Shown piece by piece: positions 11,379 through 22,470 of a stretch of 64,000 nt of DNA. The stretch lies in NCBI GenBank assembly GCA_001179505.1, contig CDMY01000352.1, positions 1 through 64,000 of the forward strand, in the 5' to 3' direction. The stretch comes from Vitrella brassicaformis (Eukaryota > Sar > Vitrellaceae). Each line of letters starts with the position of its first letter. Within the stretch, counting starts at the first letter, position 1. Under the pieces are notes generated by a model that saw only the letters and a list, made by a program, of their open reading frames with translations, ran no database searches and was not told the DNA's origin. The position numbers and the translations under genes are program-made.

Positions 11379-12699
11379 TCAGCTCTGCGTAGATGCGCCA
11401 ATCACACGCACCTCAGTCATCACGCCGCCACGTTTGTTGTAGAAGGGCAATTTGGCGAGGGACCGCCACTCTCTGACAAACAGAATGGCCATCACCAGGA
11501 CGCAGAGGGTAGGCATCGAGAGCGCAGCCGTGAGCCAAAGGGCCAGGCTGTCAGTCGTGTAGAGCAGCGCGAGCTTCACCGACGTGTTGAAGATGGTGTG
11601 TACCACCACTGGCAGCCACAGGAATGAGGCATAATCGGTGAGGGACGGACTCTTGGGTACGCGGTCGGGGCTGGAGAAGACGAACTTGGCGAGTCGGCAT
11701 GAGGCGTATCCTGTGGCTGCGATGTGGCCTGGGACGCACATGACTGCACGGTGAAGGCACAGGAGGAGGGCGGCCTGCAACCCCTTGGGCTTGAAGACAA
11801 TGTACTGGATGTTCTCGATGGAGGCAAAACTGAGGAACACTCGGCTAAAATGGATGCAGACGGGTGCGGTCGTGTGCTTTCTGGCGTGTTCTCACCCAGC
11901 CGCCGCAGACACGCCGACCAGTGCGAGCGAATACGGAGCATCCACCACTCTCGGAGCATCCACTACTGTCCACCACGACGCACACACACGGGGCACCGCA
12001 ACCTCGTCAAGCCGCACACGATACCTGGCGATGGCGAGCTTGCACTGAAACACACGCAGCACAGACACATCGACTACAGGTATGGTGCACGTATGCGTCC
12101 CTGTGCGCCTGTTCAGAGAGGGACTCTCTCTCACCACTTCCTCAGTGAGACCGACCAACAGCATGGACAGAAGACACCCCACCACATGGCTGCTGCTGTC
12201 CGAATCGTCACCCCTTGAAGCCGTGGAGCATGGATTCGCAAAGACGTCGAATGTTGTTGTTCAAGCACTCCGCCACCAGTCCGATCTCCACGAAACCGGC
12301 AAAGAATATCTCCAGCAGGAGGGCAAGGGACATCTCGTGAGTGTGGCCCATGTAGAAGAAGGAGAGGATGCCGGCCGCCGGGATGATGCTCAGGGGGAAG
12401 AGGAGCACGGCCCTCCAGCCCTTGAAGACCATTAAGTACACCAGAAACGCGACAAACACCAGCGCGGCGGACCTGGCGGACCTATCGCCGAGCAGCTGGC
12501 GAGAGTGGTCTGCAGCACACGGGTGAGATGGGAACAAACCAATCACGGGTGTATGGATTGCATTCAGTGGTCCTTTGGCTCCGCTGACTTCGGCTTTGTG
12601 TGGTGGAGGGCGACGTGAGTGCGGCATCTTCCTCTTCTTCCTCAGGCACTGAGGGCGAGATGAAGGGTGTGACCTCACTCTCACACGCGGCCGCTCCAT
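11379..12699 (-). CDS. PrsW-family intramembrane metalloprotease-like protein
   Basis: The reading frame crosses several short exons. The N-terminal part (about 12210-12510) has two or three membrane segments (VFVAFLVYLMVF, VLLFPLSIIPAAGILSFFYM). It is followed by SMLLVGLTEEV joined to CKLAIAR, giving the PrsW EExxK motif, then DAPYSLALVGVSAAAG and VFLSFASIENIQYIVF (the family's 'G.AFA..ENI.Y'). The last exon (11379 to about 11847) holds VPGHIAATGY and WLPVVVHTIFN, matching the 'GH....G' and 'HG.YN' motifs. The conserved Glu and His residues expected to bind metal are all visible. Family members cleave membrane-bound regulators, but the substrate here is unknown. The exons near 12080-12240 and the start are uncertain. 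12699 is the first ATG that does not collide with the plus-strand gene at 12795; an alternative upstream frame with an acidic EEEEED run also exists. Confidence 0.72.
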
Positions 12700-12794
12700 G
12701 ATGCGCGGTTCGATGGATTCGCTGCGAGCCGTCTGTAAACACCCGTGAATTCCTGGCCGCACCAGACGGAAGATCTCTAGATCCGCCGTTCGCG

Positions 12795-13268
12795 ATGGCA
12801 TCGGAGCGTCCTTCGCAGCGTGCCGAAGACGCCGCCCGCCTCATTGAGGTGAAGGCCAAGCTGCAGGCCGCACAATGCGCCGACACAGGTACCATCCGAC
12901 CGTGAGCATCCCTGCCGCATAATTCTCCGGTGTCCATCCCGCCGAATGGATGGTTCTCTTCCTCTGACCCTCCCAATGGCATGTGTGGTGCAGGCGAGTC
13001 GCCGGTAGATGACGACCGTGAGGATACTGAGTTGCTGCACATCAAGCGGCAGAACCAGCTCAAGAAACGCCTCCGTGAGCAGTCGGGTTGGAAGCCAGAG
13101 CGGGGCATCGACTGGAGCCGTGTGGAGGCCGAATCCATCTCGACCATGACGACGGCCCCCCACAGCACCACCACATCCGTCCAGGGCACGGCGGGCGGCA
13201 TCGGAGGCAAGAAAGAAGGCAAGGAGGGCGGGGAGGCGGCGAAGCAGGCCGACACCGCCAAGAAATGA
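12795..13268 (+). CDS. Small charged coiled-coil protein of unknown function
   Basis: Two exons (12795-12888, 12994-13268) join in phase to 122 aa. The N-terminal half is helical and charged (AARLIEVKAKLQAAQ; then IKRQNQLKKRLREQSGWKPE). The tail is Gly/Lys/Ala rich (GGKKEGKEGGEAAKQADTAKK). There is no signal peptide or membrane segment, and I recognise no family. Its start lies within 100 bases of the divergent PrsW-like gene. Confidence 0.6.
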
Positions 13269-13993
13269 ATGATCGAGGAATCACACACACCACAAGGGCA
13301 TAGGTGCGGGAGTCAGGGAGGGGTCGGAGGTGGCAGGTAGCGAGCAGGAGAGCAGGGGAGAGGAGTACGCTTGTGTGTGCATGTGGTGGGTTGTGGTGTT
13401 TTATCAACAGGGGACGGACGGACGGGATGGGAGGATGGGAGTCATATCTGCAGTGGCGTGCGGCTGCCTTCCGTGTTGTGTGAAACGTGTTGTAGGTGTG
13501 CAATGCAAAGGGGTGGGTGCAGACACATTCTCGGACGTTGACGCAAAGGGGTGACGAGCGATAGCGCATGGTTCACTCAACAAATGCCATCCATCCATGC
13601 AACACACAGGGAACGTACACGCACGGCATGTCAGACAGGCAAGCACGCAAAGTCAAATCAACCAACCAACCCTTCATTGTCCTTCCTGCCTGCCTGCCTG
13701 CCTGCCTGCCTGTCGGTGTGTGTGCCGTGTGCCAGCCAGCCGGGGTGTGGTATCTGTCTGGACATAGCTATGTGGATGGTGACAACATGTGCAGTGCAGC
13801 CAGCCATGTGTCGATTGATTGATGTGTGGCCAGCGGCAGAGAAACAGATCGATCGACTGGCTGGTGACCATCCATATGTGATCCCATCAGAAGTTGATTC
13901 ATTACTTGACCGACAAGCACACGTGAGACTCAATGTGGGCGTGAATCCGGCACGAGCAAATTTACCCCCGTACGGGCCAAGTTGTGGGACCCA
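13269..13993. other. Intergenic, no gene seen
   Basis: The spacer contains CTGC/TGCC tetranucleotide repeats at about 13686-13712 and cytosine-poor unique sequence. No coding exon is supported. Confidence 0.65.
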
Positions 13994-14850
13994 TGCTTCG
14001 GCTGCTTTCGTTCGCCGCCCTTCTTTGTCTCTCACGGGCCTTCTTCCCCTCCGTCCAAGACGAATGGCCGGAGCAGAAGCCGACGGAGGAGCCCGAGCCC
14101 CCGACAACTGACGATGGGACAGACAAGGACCGTGACGTGATCGATTCCGTCAAGGACATTGTCATGGACACAGTCGAGGACATCACGACTGCCAAGGACA
14201 TCGTCAGGGACACCGTCAAGGACATCATAGACCTACTTCTGGGCAGTGGTCGCTTGAGCGCGGACTCTCAGAGTGTGAAGGACCTTTTCAGGTACATGTA
14301 TCTTCTGGACGGCCTCGCTCCATCAGTCAATCAAGACAGTGCGCCAGGCCAAGGTACACGCAAGAGGGGGTCGACTCATGTGAAGATTTCTTATTGTCCG
14401 TGCGTGTGTGTGTTTCCGTTTCATGCTTCTGCTTCGACATGACAGTGTGCGCAGGTCTGTGCAGCAGTTGAAGAGCTGGATGCCGCGCCATACTTGTCCA
14501 TTTCTGCGTTTTTGTCCCTGGCTTTGTTTGTGCTGTCTGCAGGGGTCACTCCATCTCTCGCGGGCTTGCGGCTGCTCGACCTCAAGAGGCCGCAGTCCGA
14601 GGGTAGCGCGAAGACGATCAAGGACGGCACGACTGACCTGGTGATTCCGGCTGAGATGGGTCTGGACTTCACCTTCACGGCCGTTCCCGTCTCGATATGC
14701 GTCACGGCCGTCCAGTTCCTCCTATTCGACGTACGCTGCGTCCATCCACCCCACTCACAGACACACACACATGGCCTCTGTGTGTGTTGCTTCGTTCAGG
14801 CCAAGGGCAATTTCATCGACTGGGACACGTACGACAACACGCACACGCAC

Positions 14851-14881
<31 letters not shown>

Positions 14882-15228
14882 TATGCGCCTTCGTGCCTTT
14901 ACTGCTCAGCCTTCGAGACCCTCCGTATCTCGAGAGCGCCAGCCGGGGCACCAGGGGAGGACCATTCACGGCCTTCGGCAACACCGAGCCGAGCGCTGGC
15001 CGGGAGGCGGAGGCTCTGTCAGCTCGTGAGGCCATCGCCGGACCGGGCACATTCACATTGGCTGCCCTACCCTTTAACGGAGACATCGAGGGAGACGACA
15101 TCGAAGTTACATGTACGGAGGCTAACTCAGTGAGGCAAGTCCTGCCGCAATTGTGCGCGTCTTTGCTTGCAGTTTCAGTGCCTCCCTCTCTTTATCTGAA
15201 GCCGAAGTTCCTGGGCAGCGACGAGTGA
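13994..15228 (+). CDS. Secreted protein with amphipathic 11-mer repeats and a beta-sandwich-like domain
   Basis: The first exon (13994 to about 14353) starts with a clear signal peptide (MLRLLSFAALLCLSRAFF) and a Pro/Glu/Thr-rich spacer. Next comes a run of VKDIV-DTVEDI-like units (VKDIVMDTVEDI, KDIVRDTVKDII) resembling 11-residue amphipathic repeats. After introns, exons at about 14540-14730, 14798-14840 and 14910-15125 carry RLLDLKRPQSEG, IPAEMGLDFTFTAVP, VTAVQFLLFD, AKGNFIDWDTYDN, then GPGTFTLAALPFNGDIEGDD. This series of strands ending in 'PGTFTLAALPF' looks like the extracellular Ig-like module whose hallmark is 'GTYTLTATPY' in many secreted proteins. The role is probably cell-surface or matrix; the ligand is unknown. 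Exon ends around a (CA)n intron at 14837-14882 and the final C-terminus are uncertain. Confidence 0.6.
14837..14882. repeat. (CA)n microsatellite inside an intron
   Basis: About twenty CA units with a few interruptions, next to the exon encoding WDTYDN. Representative of many intronic CA tracts here, including 41098-41140 and 53341-53361. Confidence 0.9.
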
Positions 15229-15819
15229 TTGGCGGACACCGCAGCCACTTGTCTTTGCGTTGCACTTGCTGTGTGTGTGTGTTAGCGAGTGAGTGTGTCG
15301 GCGTGGATTTGGTGGCCGTCTCGGGTGTCAGTCGGTGGTGCAGGAGGCAATGACCTCGCGAGAGGTCCACCCGATCGCTGCTCATCGGCACATTCGACAC
15401 AAACCAAGAGAGAGACTTCATGTGTGTGATGACTGAGAGCGCATGCACAAAGGTCGTTACCCCTTTTTCGTTCGTCTCACACTCTCTGTCCTCTTGTCGC
15501 CCGCAGGTAGGTAGGTAAGCGGCTGTCATGCGATGATGCGATGCGTGCTCCCGTGTTGGTTCATGTGGATGAGGTGAGTATCCAGGTAGGTGGTTTGTGT
15601 GTCTGAGCTTGTCGTGTGTCCGTGTTTGTGTGTGTGTGTGGGTGGGTGGGTAGTATGTATGTAATCGTCCGTGCTGTGCCGGGCTAATTGTTGACAAACA
15701 GGTGGACGGATTCTGATTTGGTTTAGTTGTCGATAGGTTGTCGACAGACCACATTCAGCATCATGAGGCAGTTGCCAAGATTCTCTTGGTTGGTGTGGAT
15801 CGTGTACGTTTGCCTTTTT
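15229..15819. other. Intergenic, no gene seen
   Basis: The stretch holds GT-rich tracts around 15270 and 15625-15650 and no supported exon. The second copy of the segmental duplication begins at its right edge. Confidence 0.6.
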
Positions 15820-16862
15820 GTGTGCCTTGCGCGTGGAAAGGTCGATATGGTTGATGCAGTGCATTCACGCAGAGGACGTACGTGTCAGTCAGTTATGCGC
15901 ACAGCGTTGCTGTCTTCAGCAAGAGACAGCTGCAGAGAATGAAAGTGTCAAGTGTCCTGACTTGACTGTTGAGACAGTGTCACACCACAGGCCCGCCCTT
16001 TCCTCATCCGCCTCCCGAATGTCAGCAAAGCCACGGACTTACAACACCATACACACACACACACACATCTCACACACATCTCACACACGTCACACACCGA
16101 TGAACACGCGTATCGGGATCTGGCTCATTGTGAGATGCTCTGTGTGTGCGGCGGCACAAGCTGCAAATTGGTCATGGGCAGAAACGGGCAGATGATGGGC
16201 GGGCGAGTGGGCGTGGCCACCATGCGGGCCGGGCCGCCAACCCAAATCGGACAAAAGATGCGAAAGATGCGGAGTGGGCACACACGATATCAGTTGTGCG
16301 ACGGCACAAGACAAGCTGCCGATAGAACAGCGGCTGATGGGATGGGCAGTGGTGGTGTCGCCGGAGGCTGAAAAAATGCTGCCGACGACAAAAACCGGCG
16401 GAGAGAGCAGCAGTGCTTCTGCCGCAGCAGGGAAAAGCTTCGTGTCGCGGCAGCAAGCGGCAGCAGGAGAAAGGTCTCTAAACCAGGAACACAAAAATAT
16501 GTGCTTTTGGCGGATGCGTGTGTGGGTGTGTGCGACGGGCCGCCAACCAAAACCGCGGGACCAGGAAGCAAGTCGAATGAACCGTATGTATCGTGGACCA
16601 AAAATATCATTAATACGCAGTCAGTCAGTCAGTCAGTAGTAAGTCGACATGGATGGATTTGATCCACACGACACGGGCATGGGCATGGCATGGCGTTACG
16701 CTCACGCCTCTCCACGCCTCTCATGCGCCGCATCCATGCATCTGTCGTCTCTCTATCCACAAGTAAGTCCATCAATCCACGTTCCACCATCCTCTAATAT
16801 GCATCCCTCTCACCGCCACCACTCGGGTCCGTCCCAAACGCACGACCGTGCTCCTCGGCGAG

Positions 16863-18693
16863 TCACTCGACCAGCTGTGCGAGTCCGTTGCACTCCTTGA
16901 CGGCCTTGGTGATGGCATGGTCGAGCTTGCGCTGGGTGGGGGGCTCGACGGGGTAGATGCGCTTGGAGTGGTGGGTGCGGCCCCACCGGTCGGTGACGTG
17001 CACCTTGAACACACGGAGACGGCGGGAATAGCGGATGCCAAGACCTGCACTGCACATACAACAATGAAGGCACACGAGAGAGAAGGTGCCGATGGGCATA
17101 TCTCTCTCTGCTTGTCTGCTAGACGGTGTGCAGGACGGACATACCTGAGTGAATGGTGAGCCAGGTCACGTCTGAGTGTCGGCACTCGTCGATGCGGCAG
17201 GCGGCCTCGAGGAAGAGGGCATTGTCGTCGAGGCGTTTGTCGCGGTCGTCGGGCACGAAGAACCTCTCTCTGCAATTCCTCGTCAAGACGCCGCGCGTCG
17301 AAGTCGGGGCTCCATGGGGGGATGGGAAGAGGTGGGATGACGGTGTTGTCGGCAACCAGAGGGTGGGCATGTGTGTGCGGGTGGTCGAGACGATCGTCAC
17401 ACACATCGCCTGAGCCATCCCTGATGGACGGGATACGGCCGATGCGGCCTTCCCCCGCCCATCTGGACGGGATACGGCCGATGCGGCCTTCCCCCGCCCA
17501 TCGTGGGCTGGCTCGGACGACTGACATGGCCCACCTGCCAAGGCACACACACGAGACACACACGTGAGCCATTGCCTGGTGCCTCCAGTGCTCCCTCACG
17601 TACCTTCTGAAGGTTGCCCCGTATCAACCCGTCGCGGCCCCAGTGGCTTGATGAGCATGGCCGCCTCGTGGAGCACCGCAGATTGGCAGCCGTCTCCTTC
17701 AGTGGCCTGTTGCTGCCGGCCTTGGGAGAAGAACCGGTGAGTGGTCGGCCTTCTCACAGTACGACCACCTGCAGCACCCACACAACAGACACCATGAGAC
17801 GAGAGCCAGCATTCACCCATGTGTGTGTCGGCTGTGCAGTGCATATCCCAGCAAGACTGTCTCTGCTGCCCACCTGAGCTGCTCTCCCTCCTTGATGGTT
17901 TTGACGGGCGTGATGGCATGGCACAGCAGTAGTCCCCTGCACGCTATTCGCCACCTCGTCCGGCAAATACAGGTGTCTGGGCACCCACACCCTCACGCAG
18001 TTGGCCCTGGGCACCCACTCGGGCGCACTGGCGTCGATGGTGCCGTGGTTGATTGACACTGCAGGCAGCCAGATGCGAGCAGATCCTGTCGCCGAACAGC
18101 ACCGGGTTGGCCCCCGCCCTCGCCCCGGCGGCTTTGTCCTGCTCCTCCTGGCCGAATGTGGGCTTGTGTGACGGCTTGCTGGAGCCGTCGCGGTGTCCGG
18201 GCCCGTTCCACACGAGGCTGAGGTGTCCCAGCCAGTCGAGGTTGGCGATCTCGGCGCTGCATGGGATGGACATCCTGAAGCACTTGTCCCGCTCGGCCTT
18301 GAGGTCCGACTCGAGCTGGATCTTGCCCCCATAGGGCAGCAGGAGGCCCTGGAGCATCCTGCCGCGGATGTCCTCGGTGTAGTGGGCCGAGCTGCAGTTG
18401 GGGACGGGCCAGCCCAGGAGGTCCCGCCGCGCGACGGTCTTCTTCTCGTTGCCTTGGACGGTGTGAGGGGGTGTGAGGGGGGTAGGGCCGGGTGCCCGGC
18501 TCCAGCTGCCAGATGTGGCCGTGCCGTGCATGCGCTGGTAGGTCCAGTTGAAGATCTGCTCGTCGGCCTCGAGACGCACGGCGCGGTAGGACGGCACCAG
18601 GCAGCGGTCCAGCAGGAAGGAGAGGGACAGGTAGGCCTCGGCCTGGGTGCGCAGCAAAATGGTCGACTTGAACAGGTAGGTCATGGTCCTCAT
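16863..18693 (-). CDS. Unknown multi-exon gene, copy B (more complete)
   Basis: A long frame opens at the ATG at 18693 and runs through RTQAEAYLSLSFLLDRC, LLLPYGGKIQLESDLKAERD and LDWLGHLSLVWNGPG to about 18090. The block RIWLPAVSINHGTIDASAPE to RHLYLPDEVANSVQG (about 17960-18080) is in another frame, and no consensus intron explains the one-base change. Downstream exons encode the WFFSK-like segment, VPDDRDKRLDDNALFLEAAC (about 17150-17310) and a C-terminal exon that reads intact from RRLRVFKVHVTDRWG to NGLAQLVE. The sequence upstream that corresponds to copy A's acidic first exon has a 2-base insertion and a stop, so the start differs between copies. I recognise no family, and expression is unproven. 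Confidence 0.5.
17425..17502. repeat. 39-base perfect tandem duplication within copy B
   Basis: The unit beginning TGGACGGGATACGGCCGATG occurs at 17425-17463 and again at 17464-17502. Copy A has only one unit, near 5533. Confidence 0.9.
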
Positions 18694-19782
18694 CCAAACC
18701 TATGTATGCAAGAGCCACACACCGAAGGGAAAGAAGGTGCATGTGATGTGTGAGCTGAGGTCTCTCTCCCTGTGTGTGTGTGTGTGTGTGGTTGCTTTGC
18801 TTACCGACCGACGGGTATCATTTCATCGTCGACCTCTACGTTGACCTGGTTCTCCCCTCCCGCCTCTTAACCTCAGCTGGAACCGGTGCGTGTGGCGCCG
18901 AAATGGAATTAGTCAAGTATGCAGCTAGCTAAGCAGGCCGGGCACCGCTGTCCTCTTACCCACACACGCGGCCCCGGCACTAAAACTTATCTGCCGCCAC
19001 ACACGCTGCCCTCCCGCCCCACCCCACCCCGAGACACACACACCCCACCCCACCCCACCCCACCCCACAAGCACAACACGACACGGTGCGAACAACAAGC
19101 ATGACATAATCATGACACAGATCGGAGAATTCACGGCAATAAATCACAGTAAACGCACCCATTCCTGCAGCCATACCGCTATGTATCGTGGGACAAATAC
19201 ACGCAATGCAACGGTAGGTAATACAGCCAGACTAAGGGCAAATCGCACGACAAACACACGCGCATAAATGAATGACATCGGCAAAGAAAGAGGCACAACC
19301 ACACACACACACACACAAAGAAAGAAAGAAAGAAACGCACGCACAACAATGAGGGTCCGTGCGACAGCTATCTATGTGGACGCACGCTCCTCTGGTCAGA
19401 CTGGACACCATCAAATTGTGGGTGCGGTGTGTGTGTTTACTCTACAGAGAGAGGTGTGGGAGTGCTGTGTGAGCTCTCCTCTCTTTCTCCTTCGCCCGCT
19501 CTATCTCTCCAACGGGTCTGTATGGCTGTCTGTCTCCCTATCCGGTAAGTATCAGCCCACGAAGGCAGTGAGGGAGCAAGGCAGGCAGTATCTATTGTCC
19601 GTCTATCTGTGTGTGCGGGGGGAGGCAGGCAGGTACATACAGTACAGCCAGACAGACAACCAGTAGTAAGGCAGCCACTCACATACGTGTGTATGTGTAT
19701 CTATCCCGCCACCCATCCATCCATCCATCCATATCATGTCTGTCACCTTCCCATCACCCTCCCCCCCGGCACACACAGCCAC

Positions 19783-21310
19783 TCACTGGGTCGTCCGCAC
19801 ACTCCTGACCGTCTTGGGCTTCCACTTGCTGATGGTGGCGTTGGCCGCACTCACATACGCCAATGCCGCGGTGCACCGCCGCACCGTCTTGACCATGTTG
19901 TACCCCTCACACACCAACGAGTGGCCGTCGCCACGGACGAACGAAGTGGACGCCACAGCGGCGCAATCCTGGGGCTCGTCGGCAGAGGCCTCGTTCTGGC
20001 TGGGTGTGATGGGCTGCTCGTCCTCCTTGGACTCGCGCGGGGCGGAGATCAGCGAGGGAGCAGCGGCACACGGCTCTGCAGCGGCACCAGAGGCGTCACA
20101 AAGCTCGACGTCGACGACCTGCAGACAGAAACCAGCGAGAGAGACACAGGCAGTGCAATCCACTCACTTTGCTGAGTGAAGTGTGAACACAAGGCAACCG
20201 CACCCACCCATCATCAATCCATCCCGGTGTTGTGTTATCATGTGTGTGGGTCGGCCTCGCTCATTCCCTCACCTGTGCAGAGCCGTCGTGATCCTCGTCA
20301 GCGATGCCCTCCACCTCACCCACCATGGCCACACCATCGTCAACGGCATCATTGCTGTCGACCGCCATTGGCGTCGACTCACACACACCGTTGTTGTGCT
20401 GGGAGGGGGCGGGGAGGGGGGAGGGAGCACCAACAGACACGTGGAGCGCCGCGGCATCCGGCTGGTCGGCATGAGCGGCCACGATGGCACACGAACGGCC
20501 CTCGTCAACACAACGGTACATCTGAAGACATACAGACAGACACACCCAAAGAACAACACAACACACACGTGCACCCACCACATGCTAATCTCGTGTGCGG
20601 GTCGGCCTCACTCGTTCCCTTACCTGTGCAGCGCCGTCGTCAACCTCGTCAACAATACCCACTACGACATCGACATCTATGGTCCCCAACCCATTGCCAC
20701 CATCCCCACCACATCCACCCTCGCCAGCAGCCCTGCTACCCTCCCGCACCACCCCTTTGCGGCTCGTGTCGTACTGTGTCGTCAGGCGGGGGGCGGGGGA
20801 CGGGGACGGGGACACACGCACTGCCGACGACTGACGGTGCGAGGCTGACTTGTCCGCACCCCCCGCTGCACGCCCCTTGTCGCCCACACGTGTGCCCTTC
20901 GTCACGTTGGCGCGGGTGGGCGGCTTGGCCGGCGGGGCCTTGCGGGCGACTGGACACAGTCGAGCTCCGCCGCCGCCGAGTTTGGGGTTCTTCTGCAACA
21001 TCTCCCGATATCTCCTTCGATCCTCCTCCTTTGCCCTCTCGTGTGCCCTCGCCTTGGCCGCCGCCCTCTCCCTCTGACGCACAGCCGCTGCCGTTACATG
21101 GGGATTGACGTCAGGTCGACCACTGGGCGGCTTGCTGGCGATGCATGCACCGCTGCCAAGTCCTGCAGGCCGCTGAGGACGGCACTGGTGGCCACTGCCG
21201 TGATGCTGCGCCTTGCTGCTGTTGCCGGGGGGTCCTGTGCGTGGGAAATACGCTGTAACAGTCCATAGTCCGCCGCGAGACCGTTCTTCTTCACCGCCGG
21301 TGGCGGGCAT
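19783..21310 (-). CDS. Unknown basic/acidic coiled protein with conserved C-terminal block, copy B
   Basis: Three phase-0 exons (20624-21310, 20273-20521, 19783-20118) give about 423 aa. They match the exon structure of the copy at 7783-9283 exactly. The first ~28 residues (MPATGGEEERSRGGLW...) are read in a different frame from copy A (MPPAAVKKNGLAADYG...). A one-base shift just after the ATG is corrected by a ~35-base deletion before GPPGNSSK, so the rest is in frame. Coiled segment, DGSAQ exon ends and the C-terminal block GHSLVCEGYNMVKTVRRC are all kept. Retention of full-length frames in both copies suggests both are under selection. Confidence 0.65.
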
Positions 21311-21426
21311 AGTGGCGGATACGACGCGAAACGACGAGAGAACTTATCAAACGCTGGCAACTGTTCTATTGCTGCCTGCTGTTGCCTCGGCACTACTTTT
21401 TCTCCTCGTTTTCTCTCCAACACAGG

Positions 21427-21446
21427 TGCGAGCTATGAAGCTCGCA
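21427..21446. promoter_or_regulatory. Perfect 8+8 palindrome, TGCGAGCT-ATGA-AGCTCGCA
   Basis: Counterpart of 9402-9421 with the spacer inverted. In this orientation the spacer creates an ATG that opens a short plus-strand frame. Confidence 0.55.
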
Positions 21447-22470
21447 CGGGATCGCGGCCGAGGAGCCACACACCTTGAGCAGCGGGAGCAGCTGTCCATC
21501 GCTGGTGCAGGTGGGCGAGAGAAACGCCGTTTGCAATGGATGGATGGGTGGTGCTTTGTGCTGCGTGTGTCCCGGCCTCAAGTGCAATGTGCACGGTGTC
21601 AAGGACGTGGCCGCCGAGACCTTCATACACGCAGACGCCAAACAGCTAAAGCGGTCTGCGGCTCGGTCCCTCCGAAGATCTCGCCCCCTCCAGTCACATT
21701 TCCCTGCACAGGCCTCAGCCATCACCGAGAAAGCAGCACGCCACGACGCATCATCCATTGTGTCCATCGCCCTCTGCCTCTGATGGTGAATGCGAATCTG
21801 CCGCGGGGCTCCACGCGAGATGGTTCGGCAGTCCGCCGCCAACACTGCCCTCTGCACCGACCTACAGGGGAGCGGAGTGGGTTCGCTACGTCCTGTGGCC
21901 GTCCACGCAGTCGCTCCCACTCGGGCAGAAGGGTGTGCTGTTTGCGAGTGTCGTGCGAGGAGGGAGGGTCGTGGTGGCATTAACCGCGCGCCGTGAGGAT
22001 GTGTTTTGACAGGTTTGGTGGCCGGTCAAGTGTGCTCGAGAGGGAGAAGCGGGCGAGGGAGGCGTTGCGGGTGACCACTGGCAGGGAGGTCAACAATGCC
22101 CCCGGCTGCGCCCGTGGTGGAGCTGAGGAAAGGCGTCAACAATGCCGATCCGACGTCGCTGGCAATTGGTAAGACGATCAGGCGATGGACGACGAGCGAA
22201 GAAGGTACATGTTCTTTTTTGGCATCTGACTGCTGCAGAGCGTGTTTCCGAACCATCCGTTTCCATCCCCCCTCGCCAAGTCCCTCCCCGTCTCTCCCTC
22301 CCCCTCTTCGGCTCTTCCGGCCGCCCCCAAGCCCCGCAAATGGCTGAGCGGCTTCTTCAGGCGGTCCAGAGAGGGCCGGCGGGCATGATGCGCCCGTCAT
22401 GATGCGCGACGCGAGCCGGCCATGAATGCGGTGGCCGGCGGGGATAGTGACGACACCGAGCTCGACAAGA
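21435..22470 (+). CDS. Possible plus-strand gene downstream of the palindrome, structure unclear
   Basis: An ATG in the palindrome spacer opens MKLARDRGRGATHLEQRE, with a possible donor at about 21509. Further candidate exons are about 21589-21780 (VAAETFIHADAKQLKRSA), about 22016-22169 (RSSVLEREKRAREALRVTTG) and about 22250-22390 (Ser/Pro rich then KPRKWLSGFFRRSREGRRA). I could not connect them in phase with confidence and recognise no family. It occupies the position that the FSH1-type hydrolase holds after copy A, and the sequences are unrelated beyond 21485. Confidence 0.25.

Larger units (their letters stand above)
15820..21485. repeat. Segmental duplication, copy B (~5.7 kb)
   Basis: Direct repeat of 3993-9460, offset by about 11.8-12 kb. 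Gene order and orientation are the same. It is slightly longer owing to a ~90-base in-frame insertion in the first gene (near 18405-18490) and a 39-base tandem duplication at 17425-17502. Confidence 0.9.

Noticed and set aside
21390-21980. Minus-strand open frame opposite the possible gene at 21435-22470
   Set aside because: It contains MDTMDDASWRAAFSVMAEAC but no start context, signal or continuation. The plus strand has a more plausible exon composition, though neither is firm.
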